Below are positions 44,693-53,670 of a DNA stretch of 64,000 bases, in pieces. The notes beneath the pieces were generated by a model. That model saw only the letters and a list, made by a program, of their open reading frames with translations. It was not told the origin of the DNA and did not search any database. The stretch is from Streptomyces pinistramenti (lineage in GTDB: Bacteria; Actinomycetota; Actinomycetes; Streptomycetales; Streptomycetaceae). A program made the position numbers and the translations under genes. Within the stretch, counting starts at the first letter, position 1; every line of letters starts with the position of its first letter. The stretch covers positions 1 to 64,000 of the forward strand of contig NZ_JAJCXB010000002.1 in the NCBI RefSeq assembly GCF_020564935.1. The letters are read 5' to 3'.

Positions 44693-46028
44693 CGGCGAAC
44701 CGCGCGCCCTGCCCCGTACCGGCCCAGGTGAGATCGCCGCCGGCCGCGCGGGCCAGGCGCCGCGCCAGTGCCAGGCCGAGCCCCGCGCCGTCGTGCCCGT
44801 CCTCGGGATGGGCACGGCGGCCGGGCTCGAAGAGCGACGGGACGAAGGGCTCGGGCACACCCGGCCCGTCGTCGCCGACGTACACCGTGACCGCACCGGC
44901 TTCCGCCAGGCAGGAGAGGGAGATCGCGTGCACGGCGTAGCGGCGGGCGTTGTCCAGCAGCGGCATCAAGATCCGCTCGGCGACCGCCGCCGAGACACCG
45001 GCGTCCACCGCATCGCCCTCGACCCGTACGGGCGGGGCGGCGGGGTGCTCGGCGGCGACACGCCGCGACAACTGGTGCGCGAGATCCGGGAACCGGCAAC
45101 GTCCCGGCGTCTGCGCACCGCGGGTGCGGGCCTCGGACAGGAGGGAATCGCAGATCTGCTGCATCGTGGCGGCGGCACCAGCGATGGCCCGGTGGGAGTT
45201 CTCCTGTGCGCACGCATCGCGCGGCCGCCCGGACAGCCATTCGGTCTCCGCGGTGATCCGGGCGAGCGGAGTACGCAACTCGTGGGACAGCTCCGCTGCC
45301 TGCTGCTGTTCGTGGCGCAGCACCGCGGCCAGCCGGTCGAGCAGCGCGTCGAGGCCGGCGGCGAGCGAGGACAGCTCGGCCGGCCGGTCCGCCGGGCCGA
45401 ACCGTTCCGGGGCACCCGTCGCCGCCCACCGGGTGGCCTGGGCGCTCATGGCCGCGACCGGCCGCAGCGCCCGCCGCACCACGAGCCGGGTCAGCAGATA
45501 GACGGTGGCCAGCAGCAGCACCGCCAGCGCGAGGGAACCGGCCAGCGCGGCGTCCGCCGTACTGCGGTAGGGATCGAGGCTCACGGACGTGACCACGGTG
45601 CCCACCTGCCGACGGCCGGTGACCGAACCGACCGGGAAGGCGTAGAGCCGGGTCGGGCCGGGCGGCCCCGCGGTCTCGGCGAACCCCTCGCCGTGCCCGG
45701 CCAGCCGGTCCGCCTGCCTGCGCAGACGGGCGGGCGCGCCGGGTGGCATGTCGACGGCGCGGTGGCCTTGGAAGATCCACACACCGGCATCCAACGCCTG
45801 GTCCTGGGCGGGTTCGTGGACGACCAGCCGCCCGTCGGGCCGGGCCGCCACCGTGGCCGCCACCGCCTCCGCCCGGGTGCGCAGGACATCGTCCGCCTGC
45901 TCGTGCAGCCGCTTGTCCAGGGCCAGATTGAACGCGGTCGTGAGCACGGCGATCCACAACGCGCTGGTGACCAGGGCCAGCAGCGCGAGACGGCCACGCA
46001 GGGTGCGGGGGCCGGGGAGGCGCGTCAT
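44673..46028 (-). CDS. two-component sensor histidine kinase
   Basis: 451 residues: helix 1 at about 12-34, an extracellular sensor domain (about 35-160), helix 2 (about 163-185), a HAMP region, the H-box ELSHELRTPLA (about residue 245), N-box LMPLLDNARRYA, and G-boxes DDGPGVPEPF and GAGLGLALARRLA. It phosphorylates the response regulator encoded just upstream, whose stop overlaps its ATG (ATGA). Signal unknown. Confidence 0.92.
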   Translation of the reverse strand: MTRLPGPRTLRGRLALLALVTSALWIAVLTTAFNLALDKRLHEQADDVLRTRAEAVAATVAARPDGRLVVHEPAQDQALDAGVWIFQGHRAVDMPPGAPARLRRQADRLAGHGEGFAETAGPPGPTRLYAFPVGSVTGRRQVGTVVTSVSLDPYRSTADAALAGSLALAVLLLATVYLLTRLVVRRALRPVAAMSAQATRWAATGAPERFGPADRPAELSSLAAGLDALLDRLAAVLRHEQQQAAELSHELRTPLARITAETEWLSGRPRDACAQENSHRAIAGAAATMQQICDSLLSEARTRGAQTPGRCRFPDLAHQLSRRVAAEHPAAPPVRVEGDAVDAGVSAAVAERILMPLLDNARRYAVHAISLSCLAEAGAVTVYVGDDGPGVPEPFVPSLFEPGRRAHPEDGHDGAGLGLALARRLARAAGGDLTWAGTGQGARFAVTLPAG

Positions 46029-46690
46029 ACGCAGCGGTAGCCGACGCCGCGGACGGTGGCGATGCCGCGCGGGGCACCGGCTTCGCGCAGCTTCCGCCGC
46101 AGCCGTGCCAGGTACTGGTCCAAGGTGTTGTCGCTGACCTGTGCGCCCTCGGGCCAGCCCACCCGTACCAACGCCCTGCGCCGCACCACGGCTCCCGGAT
46201 CCGCCATGAGGCAGGCCAGGAGGCGGAACTCGGTGGGGGTCAACGCCACCGCCAGGCCGTGCACCGTCAGCTCGTACCGCACCGGGTCCAGAAGCAGCGC
46301 GCCCGCCCCGGCGACGAGCGGACTGTCGCCGCCGCGCCGCAGGACCGCCCGGATACGGGCCGCCAGCTCACTCAGGTGAAAGGGCTTGGCAAGGTAGTCG
46401 TCGCCCCCGGAGGCGAAGCCGGCGAGCCGGTCGGTGAGATTGCCCCGGGCCGTCAGGAAGATCACCGGTGCCGTGATCCCCGCGCCCCGCATCGCCTGGC
46501 ACACATCCCGCCCGTCGGAGTCCGGCAGCCCGACGTCGAGCACCACGGCATCCACCGCCGCATCGACGCTGCGCAGGGCGGCGGCGCCGTCGGCGGCGGT
46601 GACGACGTCGAATTCCTCGTCGCGCAGGGCGCGCGCGAGGACATCGCGCAGGCCGTGGTCGTCCTCGACGATCAAGATGCGGGCAGTCAC
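46025..46690 (-). CDS. OmpR-family response regulator
   Basis: 221 residues. The receiver has acidic residues EDD (9-11), phospho-acceptor Asp52 (LDVGLP) and Lys in LAKPF (about 104). The C-terminal winged helix carries LTPTEFRLLACLM and the end RGVGYRC. GTG start. It forms an operon with the histidine kinase. A possible target is the adjacent membrane protein gene, which is inference. Confidence 0.93.
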   Translation of the reverse strand: MTARILIVEDDHGLRDVLARALRDEEFDVVTAADGAAALRSVDAAVDAVVLDVGLPDSDGRDVCQAMRGAGITAPVIFLTARGNLTDRLAGFASGGDDYLAKPFHLSELAARIRAVLRRGGDSPLVAGAGALLLDPVRYELTVHGLAVALTPTEFRLLACLMADPGAVVRRRALVRVGWPEGAQVSDNTLDQYLARLRRKLREAGAPRGIATVRGVGYRCV

Positions 46691-46867
46691 CCCGCCAGTA
46701 TCACCCGGCCCGCCCCGCCGCCCCCGGCGAGGACGGGATGCGCCCGCAGACGTTCAGGTTCCGTTCAGGCGGGGCACGGCACCCTACGGCGGTGACCTGG
46801 ACCGATCGGCACGGAGGCGCGCGCCTGCCCGGCCCGTGCGCGGGAGCGTGCGGGCACGGCACGCACC

Positions 46868-47205
46868 GTGGTCATCGAGGACGACGCGACGACCGGCAGT
46901 CGGCTCGCCGCCACCATGCGCGTGCTCGGGCACGACAGCCACCGGTGCCATTTCAGGCCGCGCGAGTTCGACCTGCTCGTACGGCCGGCGGAGCACCCCG
47001 GGCAGGCCGTCAGCCGCGAGGATCTGATGAGTTCCGACGCGTGGGGTCTGGGACGCGCACTGGTTCCGGGCCCACCAAGTCCCTTGACGTGCACGTGACC
47101 GCCCTGCGCCGCAAGGGGGCAGTCTGGTGCGGATCACCACGCTCCGGCAGTTCGGCACACGCTTGCCCGCTGCCGCCCTTGGACCGCCGGGCCGGCTCCG
47201 CGTAG
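46868..47205 (+). pseudogene. response regulator remnant with internal deletion
   Basis: VIEDDATTGSRLAATMRVLG is the start of a receiver. It is followed at once by RPREFDLLVRPAEHPGQAVS, the DNA-binding wing start, and after a frameshift by GPTKSLDVHVTALRRK. The phospho-Asp half of the receiver is deleted. It lies upstream of, and divergent to, the intact response regulator gene. Confidence 0.65.
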
Positions 47206-47408
47206 CCGAGGCGTCGGGACGCCCTGGTCTTTCCGACGGCCCGGCAGCGGCGGCTCGTCCGTACCACGGCGTGGGGTACGGCTGATCTTGCTGCGGGCAC
47301 CAACTCCCGCCAGTGCGGCCGGAGTCCGCGATTCCGCGGGCCGGGGCGCCTACAGTTACCCGCGCCCGACTCCGCGCCTCGAAGGAGGCATTCCTGCAGG
47401 AGGCATGC

Positions 47409-49049
47409 ATGACGCTCGCGCGCAGATCCGTACTCCGGGGTTCAACGGTGGCCGCCGGCGTCGTGGCGGGCGCCGCGGCACCGGCCCCGGCGACGGCGGA
47501 GCCCGCCGACGGCACCGGCCCGGATGAGCGCACACTCACGCCCCTGCTCCAACGGCAGCCGCACCGGCTCGGCACACCGGCGGTGAGCGGGGTGCATCTC
47601 CAGTTCGGTACGGACCCCGCCACGGAGATGACCGTGTCCTGGCTCAGCCCGCAGTCCGTACGCAGACCGCAGGTCCGGTTCGGCCCGCCCGACGGCGGTG
47701 CGGGTTCGGCCGTCGACGCGGAGACCGTGACCTACCGCGACGCGCTGTCGAAGGAGGAGGTGTACGTCCACCACGCCCGGCTCACCGGCCTGCGTCCGGA
47801 CACGACCTACCTCTACTCGGCCGGCCATGCCGGGGCCGCCCCCGACACCGGGTCCTTCACCACCGCCCCGCGCGGGCGCACCGCGTTCACCTTCACCAGC
47901 TTCGGCGACCAGGGCGCCCCCAACCTGCGCCGCGACGTCCACTGGCCCGAGGGCAGCGGCACCCCTTCGCCGTCGGGCCGCTTCCCGCTGTACACGAGCA
48001 GCCAGGCGGGCACCGCCGCCTCCGCCGACATCGTGGCCGCGGTCGAGCGCGTGGGCCCGCTGTTCAATCTGGTCAACGGCGACCTGTGCTACGCGTCGGC
48101 CGCCGGTGTGTTCCACGAGAACCGCGTCGCCACGTGGGCCGACTGGTTCATCAGCAACAGCCGTTCGACCCGGCTGCGCCCGTGGATGCCCTGCGTGGGC
48201 AACGCCGAGAACGAGGCCGGCAACGGTCCCGTCGGCGCCGCCGCCTACCAGGCGTACTACGCGCTGCCCGCATCGAGCGCGTCATCGGATCCGGAGACCC
48301 GCGGGCTCTGGTACGCGTTCACCGTGGGCGCGGTCCGCTTCCTCTCTCTCGCCAACGACGACGTGGCGATCCAGGACACCGGCGACACCTACGTGCGCGG
48401 CTATTCCGGAGGCGCCCAACGCCGGTGGCTGGAGCGCGAGTTGAAGGCGGCACGGCACAGCCGGGAGATCGACTGGATCGTGATCTGCATGCACCATCCG
48501 ATGATCTCCAGCAGCCGGAGCGGTTCCGGCAGCGACCTCGGGGTGCGCAGCGCCTGGGGCCCGCTCTTCGACGCCTACGGAGTCGACCTGGTGCTCGGCG
48601 GCCACGAGCACTACTACGAACGGTCCCTGCCCGTACGCGGCACCCTGCCCAATGACGCCCGCACGCCCGTGCCGACGCAGACCCGCACCGATGTGGCCGA
48701 CACGGGCCGGGGCACGGTGCACCTGACCATCGGAGGCGGCGGGAACTTCGCCACCACGCAGGACGACCTGTTCCAGGAGGCGAAGGGCCGGGTGGTGGTG
48801 GAGCTGACGAAGGAACAGGAGGGCCGCCACCGCAAGCCCTTGTGGTTCATCGAGGACACGCCCTGGCGCGCGTTCCAGGACCGCCAACACACCCACGGCT
48901 TCGCCGCGTTCGATGTCGACCCCGGAGACGCGCGCGAGGGCCGGACCCGGATGCGGGTCACGTACTACACCTTCGACGGCCCCCACGGCGACCTGACCCC
49001 GGTGGACAGCGTCACCCTCGAACGCCCACGGGGCGACGCACACCGGTGA
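47409..49049 (+). CDS. secreted purple-acid-phosphatase-like metallophosphoesterase
   Basis: 546 residues. A twin-arginine-type signal (LARRSVLRG, then Ala-rich to about residue 31) is followed by a fibronectin-III-like purple acid phosphatase N domain (about 60-150) and the metallophosphoesterase domain (about 155-440). Metal motifs are GDQG, GDLCY, GNAENE (GNHE-like), MHHPM and GGHEHYYER. It hydrolyses phosphate esters outside the cell, cofactor Fe/Mn or Fe/Zn. ATG at 47409 with AGGAGG 6 nt upstream. Confidence 0.9.
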   Translation: MTLARRSVLRGSTVAAGVVAGAAAPAPATAEPADGTGPDERTLTPLLQRQPHRLGTPAVSGVHLQFGTDPATEMTVSWLSPQSVRRPQVRFGPPDGGAGSAVDAETVTYRDALSKEEVYVHHARLTGLRPDTTYLYSAGHAGAAPDTGSFTTAPRGRTAFTFTSFGDQGAPNLRRDVHWPEGSGTPSPSGRFPLYTSSQAGTAASADIVAAVERVGPLFNLVNGDLCYASAAGVFHENRVATWADWFISNSRSTRLRPWMPCVGNAENEAGNGPVGAAAYQAYYALPASSASSDPETRGLWYAFTVGAVRFLSLANDDVAIQDTGDTYVRGYSGGAQRRWLERELKAARHSREIDWIVICMHHPMISSSRSGSGSDLGVRSAWGPLFDAYGVDLVLGGHEHYYERSLPVRGTLPNDARTPVPTQTRTDVADTGRGTVHLTIGGGGNFATTQDDLFQEAKGRVVVELTKEQEGRHRKPLWFIEDTPWRAFQDRQHTHGFAAFDVDPGDAREGRTRMRVTYYTFDGPHGDLTPVDSVTLERPRGDAHR

Positions 49050-49422
49050 CACAACCGCCTCGGCCCGGCAGGGCTTCGCCGGCAACCCGTCTCCCGGCTT
49101 CCAGGCGGGGCGCTGTGCGGCCTGGGTGCGCGCCGCGGCTCGGAGTAGCGCGTTCGGCGATCTGGCCTCAGCCGCCGCAGATGTCCTGGGACGGCGTACT
49201 TGAGGACGATTCCCGGGTCGATGACCGATGTAGTCGGTCGACGCTTCCGTCATCGTGGCCGACCGTCCTTCCGTACCGCCGACGGCGCGGCTGTGGTCGC
49301 CCCGCCCCTTCCACGCCACGGGATGTCACCTGCGAACGTTGGCCGATGCCAGCGGAGTTGGGCCGGCACCCGGACTGTGGACACCGCGGGCTCCCTTCCC
49401 CGTGCGGCATCGATCGGCCTGG
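49050..49422. other. intergenic region without recognisable gene
   Basis: No frame with protein-like composition, and no clear repeat or hairpin. Confidence 0.35.
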
Positions 49423-49623
49423 TCACTCCCCCGGCAGCCGGCGTGCGATGTTTGCCGCGAGGTGCCGTGCCGCGCGGGCTCCCGACCCTTTGCCCTCGGC
49501 CAGCAGTTGCAGGAGTTCGACCGCGGCGCGGGCCTCCCGGCGGGTCAGCAGCGGCAGCCGTTCGTCGTCGCCATCCACCACGCCGTCGACCAGGCTCAGG
49601 AGGCGGTAGTCCATGTTGCTCAT
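49423..49623 (-). CDS. small hypothetical protein
   Basis: 66 residues, acidic N-terminus (DYRLLSLVDGVVDGDDERL) followed by a predicted helix rich in Ala/Arg (TRREARAAVELLQLLAEGK). The composition is that of a real protein, but no family is recognised. Ribosome-binding site weak. It may also be a fragment. Confidence 0.4.
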   Translation of the reverse strand: MSNMDYRLLSLVDGVVDGDDERLPLLTRREARAAVELLQLLAEGKGSGARAARHLAANIARRLPGE

Positions 49624-49744
49624 GTTCGGGGCAACGGCCGATGGCCTGCGAGGTCACGGCTTTGCCGTCGTCCGGCCGACTCGGGGCGTGATGACGCCGG
49701 GATGCGTGACAGTCGGCTCGTCGAGCAGTCGCTTCCCGCCGGTC

Positions 49745-49935
49745 GAGTCGTGGACCGAGGCAGCACTCCCACGGGATGCCGGTGCGGTGGACACAGAGGA
49801 TCGCGTTCACGGTCTCCGGAGGTCATGCCCCGTGCCGCCACACCGGGCCCGGTCCGCCCGGCTCGCCACGCGGTGAACACCGGCTCGCTCAACGCCCACC
49901 AGGCATCGGACCCGCGGGCCGGGGGCGACCGGTCA
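49745..49935 (-). mobile_element. IS5-like transposase N-terminal fragment
   Basis: Minus strand reads SDAWWALSEPVFTAWRAGRT and, after a frameshift, VNAILCVHRTGIPWECCL. This matches the N-terminus of IS5-group transposases (DAQWALIEPVFTAWR..., VNAILYVNRTGIPW). The rest is missing. Confidence 0.6.
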
Positions 49936-49953
49936 ACGGATGTGACAGGGGCA

Positions 49954-50742
49954 TCAGTGCCTCCGCGTGGCGATCAGTGCCTCGGCACAGATGGTCTGTC
50001 CGAAGTGGCCGCTCGGGTTGAAGTCGCCCAACGCCGTGCGCAGGTCCTGTTCGAAGGCGTCCTTTCGGTCGCCGAGTCGGGCGGGGGTGAATGAGGAGTG
50101 CGAGAACTGGAGCCCGACGAGTTCGTCGAGGGTGTGGTCGACGTGGTACGTCCAACGCTCAGCCGTGACGCATGGGAAAGGAGAGCGGAGGAGGATTTCG
50201 CGGTGTGACTCTTCCTGCTCCCGGTAGGTGCCGTTGTCTCCACAGCAGGAGGGAATGAGGTACCGGTCCCGTACATCGGCAACGATCCGTGCCCACTCCG
50301 TGTCGGGTGGTTGCATGGAGGTGGTGGCCACGCCGCCCTGGTGGTTGACGAGCGGGTCAAGGTCGGCGAGGACCTGCTCGCGGGACATCCAGTGAAACGC
50401 TCTACCCATGATGCAGAGATCCAGCGGAGGCAGGTTCAGCGCGCGCAAATGGGAGGAATCCCCTTGCCGCCACTGGATGTTGCCGAAGTTCTGGCGTTGG
50501 GCGATCAGCTGCCCTTGTTCGAGCATGCCTGGTTCCGGATCCACGGCGATGACCCGGTCGACCAGCCGGGAGAGCGGCAGGGCGATGGTGCCCGGCCCAC
50601 ATCCGAGATCGAGGGCTGTCTGGGTTCCGTCCAGCGCAAATCTCTGCGTGAGCGAGTCGTACAGCTCCTGCGGGTACAGCGGCTGGCAACGGGCGTAGTA
50701 CGGCGCTGCCGAGGCGAAAAGCTCACTCGGAGTGGAAGGCAT
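49954..50742 (-). CDS. SAM-dependent class I methyltransferase
   Basis: 262 residues. SAM-binding motif ALDLGCGPGTIALPLSR is at about 43-59, with AVDPEPGML and FHWM (UbiE/Tam-like post-motif). The ATG at 50742 has GAGGA at 5-nt spacing; an ATG 15 nt upstream has none. It overlaps the upstream glycosyltransferase gene by 20 bp and is the last gene of the eight-gene operon. Probably a tailoring O-, N- or C-methyltransferase of the pathway product. Confidence 0.88.
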   Translation of the reverse strand: MPSTPSELFASAAPYYARCQPLYPQELYDSLTQRFALDGTQTALDLGCGPGTIALPLSRLVDRVIAVDPEPGMLEQGQLIAQRQNFGNIQWRQGDSSHLRALNLPPLDLCIMGRAFHWMSREQVLADLDPLVNHQGGVATTSMQPPDTEWARIVADVRDRYLIPSCCGDNGTYREQEESHREILLRSPFPCVTAERWTYHVDHTLDELVGLQFSHSSFTPARLGDRKDAFEQDLRTALGDFNPSGHFGQTICAEALIATRRH

Positions 50743-51838
50743 GGAGATCCTCAACATGGCTGCTGTTGGGGGTGGATCGGGTCAGGTCGCGGGCAAGCCG
50801 AGCGGCGCCGTCCGCCTCGGGAGACGCTGCCCCGCCCGCTCCCCGGACAGTGGGCGGGAGGCTGCGCACGACGTCGGTCAGGGCGCGGGCGATGGCCTGA
50901 CCATCGGCGTCGGTCACCGCCACGTTGATCCGTGTGGCCGCGGCCCGCAGGTGTACGCGCTGGTCGTCGAAGTCGCGGATGCCGGGGACGGCCACGGTGG
51001 GCACCCGAGAACGGGCAAGTTCCTGCACGGTGTTGTAGCCGGCATGGGTGATGGCGGCGGTCGCGTGCCGGTAGATGTCGTACGTGGGGCCCAGATAGGG
51101 GGTGACACGCACCGGGCCGGGGATGCCGGGCGGGATGCCGACTGCGCCGTCGAAGTGCGGACCGGTGAGTACCAGGACGTCGACGCCGTCCGGGGCGTGG
51201 TGGTGTGCGTACTCCCGGATGCCGTGGAGAGCGGCGGTGAGAAAGCCGGGTGCGTCGGCATGGCCGCCCCCGCCGGCCACCACTGCGATTTTCATCGCCG
51301 GGGTTTCGGCCGGCCAGGGTGAGCGGTGGCCGAGCAGATGGCGCACGACGTGTGGCACACCGACCAGGTGCACCCCGTGCGCGGACTCCGCCCGTCCCTC
51401 CTCGCCCAGCAGGTAGACCTTGCCGATGGCCGGTGTGTGGCGAGCGACCCAGGCCGCGGGATCGGGCCGGTTGCGCTGGAAGCGGTGGATGAGGAATTGC
51501 CGGCAATCGAGCCGGGTGGCCTGGTGATACAGCTCGCGCTGCACTGTCACATCGTGCAGCACCACATCGTCCGCCCGCAGCGCGCCGGCGACCAGTGTCC
51601 GGACGAAGCCGTGGTCGACGGCGGGGCCCGTGCCGTGCAAGGGCTCGCCGACCAGGCTGTCGGCGTCGGTGGGGACGATGGTCTGCGGGAATCCGTAATC
51701 CTCGATGAGTCGCTGGTGGCGCTCGGTCAGCAGCAGGGAATCCCACCCCAGAGCCCGCAGTTCGGTGTGGACGGCAACCAGGCGGGAGACGTGGCCCAGG
51801 CCCCGTCCCCAAGCGAAGGAGACCACGCGGCGTTTCAC
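50723..51838 (-). CDS. GT-B glycosyltransferase (MGT/MurG-like)
   Basis: 371 residues. N-terminal SFAWGRGLGHVSRLVAV resembles the GLGHxxR acceptor loop of GT28-type enzymes. The C-terminal half has VVAGGGGHADAPGF and the nucleotide-sugar segment ITHAGYNTVQELARSRVPTV. GTG start overlaps the surE stop (GTGA), with GGGAGGT upstream. It probably attaches a sugar to the small-molecule product or a precursor. Confidence 0.85.
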   Translation of the reverse strand: MKRRVVSFAWGRGLGHVSRLVAVHTELRALGWDSLLLTERHQRLIEDYGFPQTIVPTDADSLVGEPLHGTGPAVDHGFVRTLVAGALRADDVVLHDVTVQRELYHQATRLDCRQFLIHRFQRNRPDPAAWVARHTPAIGKVYLLGEEGRAESAHGVHLVGVPHVVRHLLGHRSPWPAETPAMKIAVVAGGGGHADAPGFLTAALHGIREYAHHHAPDGVDVLVLTGPHFDGAVGIPPGIPGPVRVTPYLGPTYDIYRHATAAITHAGYNTVQELARSRVPTVAVPGIRDFDDQRVHLRAAATRINVAVTDADGQAIARALTDVVRSLPPTVRGAGGAASPEADGAARLARDLTRSTPNSSHVEDLHAFHSE

Positions 51839-52632
51839 TGCGGACCTCCCACGAGGGCAGCCGGCGCTTGGTCGACAGCAGGGAGGTCAAGGGGCGCGTC
51901 GGTGTCCTCGGTGGGCGGTCTCAGCGGGGTCACGGTGGCGTATCCGGCGGCGAGAAGGGCCGCTTCTCCCCCTCTGCGTTCCTGCTGCTCTTGATGGGAG
52001 GCGCGCAGCAGGCCGGGGCCGCAGCGTTGGATGGTGAAACGGGTGTCGCCGTACGGGCCGAGTCCGGTGCGCAGCACGCCGACGAACCGGGACAGGGGCA
52101 CGTTCGGCACGTTGAGGTTGAGCAGGAGCGGCGGGTGCCCCGGCACGACGGGGAGAACGCCCGGCAGGAGGACCGCGAGGGCCCGCAGTGCCGTGTCCCA
52201 GTGGTAGGGCGCGCCGTGGCCGAGGGAGACGGCGATGGCGGGCCGCTGGTGGTGGGCGGCGGTGAGCGCGGCTCCCACGGTGCCGGAGTGCAGCACGGCC
52301 GGGCCCACGTTGGCGCCCGGGTTGATGCCGGCGAGTACCAGGTCGGGGGCGGGGCCGAAGGTCCCTTGGCAGGCGGCCGTGACGATCAGGCCCGGCGGGG
52401 CGCAGACCGTGTGTACGGGCACGCCCGCCAGTCCCTCCAGCGTGGTGCTGCGGGTGGGCACCAGCCCGTCCGGGGCGACCGCACGGCTGGTGCCGCAGCC
52501 ACTTTCGTCCCCTTCCGGCGCCGCCACGACCACCTGATGGCCCAGGTCGCGTACGTGGGCCGCGAGGCGGAGCAGACCGGGGGCGGCCACGCCGTCGTCG
52601 TTGGTGACCAGCACCCTCGCGCACGCCGTCAT
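51835..52632 (-). CDS. surE: SurE-type 5'/3'-nucleotidase
   Basis: 265 residues. The metal motif is TNDDG (residues 10-14), with the second motif INPGANVGPAVLHSGTVGAA. SurE enzymes remove phosphate from nucleoside monophosphates and polyphosphates. It starts 3 bp after moaA stops and overlaps the glycosyltransferase start. In this operon a dephosphorylation step on a pathway nucleotide is a natural reading. SurE is rarely found in such a setting. Confidence 0.92.
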   Translation of the reverse strand: MTACARVLVTNDDGVAAPGLLRLAAHVRDLGHQVVVAAPEGDESGCGTSRAVAPDGLVPTRSTTLEGLAGVPVHTVCAPPGLIVTAACQGTFGPAPDLVLAGINPGANVGPAVLHSGTVGAALTAAHHQRPAIAVSLGHGAPYHWDTALRALAVLLPGVLPVVPGHPPLLLNLNVPNVPLSRFVGVLRTGLGPYGDTRFTIQRCGPGLLRASHQEQQERRGGEAALLAAGYATVTPLRPPTEDTDAPLDLPAVDQAPAALVGGPQ

Positions 52633-52635
52633 GCG

Positions 52636-53670
52636 TCAGCCGCCGATCATGGACATGCTGCGGTCGGGGCGTACGAAATCGGGGTGGTTGATCTTGTGTC
52701 CGGGCCACTTGTGCCACAGTGCCTCGCGGATCAGCCGCTCCACCCCGGCGTCGTCCGTGCCGGATCGCAGTGCGGCGCGCAGGTCGGTTTCCTCCATGGC
52801 GAACAGGCAGACACGGAAGGCGCCTTCGGCGGTGATGCGCATCCGGTTGCAACTGTCGCAGAAGGGGTTGGTCACCGAGGGGATGAAGCCCAGTGCGCCG
52901 GGGGCGCCGTCGGCGAAGCGGAAGGCGGTGGCCGGCTGCGGGGTGTCCTGGGCGACGGGGGTCAGCTCGTAGACGGAGGAGATGGCCGCCAGCGTTTCCT
53001 CGGCGGGCATCACCTTCTCCCGCTCCCAGGTCCGCTCGGCGTCCAACGGCATGTACTCGATGAAGCGCACGTCGTAGCCGCCGTCGTGGGCGAGGCGCGC
53101 GAAGTCCACCGCCTCGTCGTCGTTGGTGCCGCGGATGACCACGCAGTTGATCTTGACCGGGTCGAGGCCCGCCTCCTTGGCGGCCGCCAGCCCCGCGGTC
53201 ACCTTCTCGAAGGCATCCCTGCGCGTCATCTCGGCGTAGCGGTGACGGAGCAGGGAGTCGCAGGAGACGGTGATGCGGCGCAGCCCGGCCTCGCGCAAGG
53301 GACGGGCAAGTCGGTCCAGCAGCAGTCCGTTGGTGGTGATGGAGACGTCCACGTCGTCCAGCGCGCACACCCGCTCCACGATCTCGGGCAGCTCTCGACG
53401 TACGGTCGGCTCGCCGCCCGTGATCTTGAATTCGCGGACGCCCAGGGAGTGGAAGAGGCGGGCGAGTCGGTCGATCTCGTCGACGGTGAGGATGTCGTCC
53501 TTCTCCAGCCAGGGCAGCCCTTCGGCGGGCATGCAGTAGGTGCAGCGCAGGTTGCACTTGTCGATGACCGAGATGCGGAGGTCGCCTGCGATGCGGCCGA
53601 AGGTGTCGATGAGCGGGCCCTGGGCGGGGGCGGGGCCCGGATTGCGCCAGTCCGTCTTGCGTGCGGTCAT
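52636..53670 (-). CDS. moaA: MoaA-family radical SAM GTP 3',8-cyclase
   Basis: 344 residues. N-terminal [4Fe-4S]-SAM cysteines are C39, C43 and C46 (CNLRCTYC). The C-terminal substrate cluster cysteines are in FCDSCNRMRITAEGAFRVCL. The C-terminal GG tail needed by MoaA is present (SMSMIGG). All features of a true GTP 3',8-cyclase are kept. Its partners are not molybdopterin genes but a nucleotidase, a nucleoside kinase and a glycosyltransferase, so a biosynthetic role in a specialised metabolite is suspected. AGGAG lies 8 nt before the ATG, which overlaps the upstream stop. Confidence 0.92.
   Translation of the reverse strand: MTARKTDWRNPGPAPAQGPLIDTFGRIAGDLRISVIDKCNLRCTYCMPAEGLPWLEKDDILTVDEIDRLARLFHSLGVREFKITGGEPTVRRELPEIVERVCALDDVDVSITTNGLLLDRLARPLREAGLRRITVSCDSLLRHRYAEMTRRDAFEKVTAGLAAAKEAGLDPVKINCVVIRGTNDDEAVDFARLAHDGGYDVRFIEYMPLDAERTWEREKVMPAEETLAAISSVYELTPVAQDTPQPATAFRFADGAPGALGFIPSVTNPFCDSCNRMRITAEGAFRVCLFAMEETDLRAALRSGTDDAGVERLIREALWHKWPGHKINHPDFVRPDRSMSMIGG

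Noticed and set aside
52636..53670. moaA as a plain molybdenum-cofactor gene for the cox-like hydroxylase in the same window
   Set aside because: It cannot be excluded, but no moaB, C, D, E, mog or moe gene is adjacent and all its overlapping neighbours are of other kinds.
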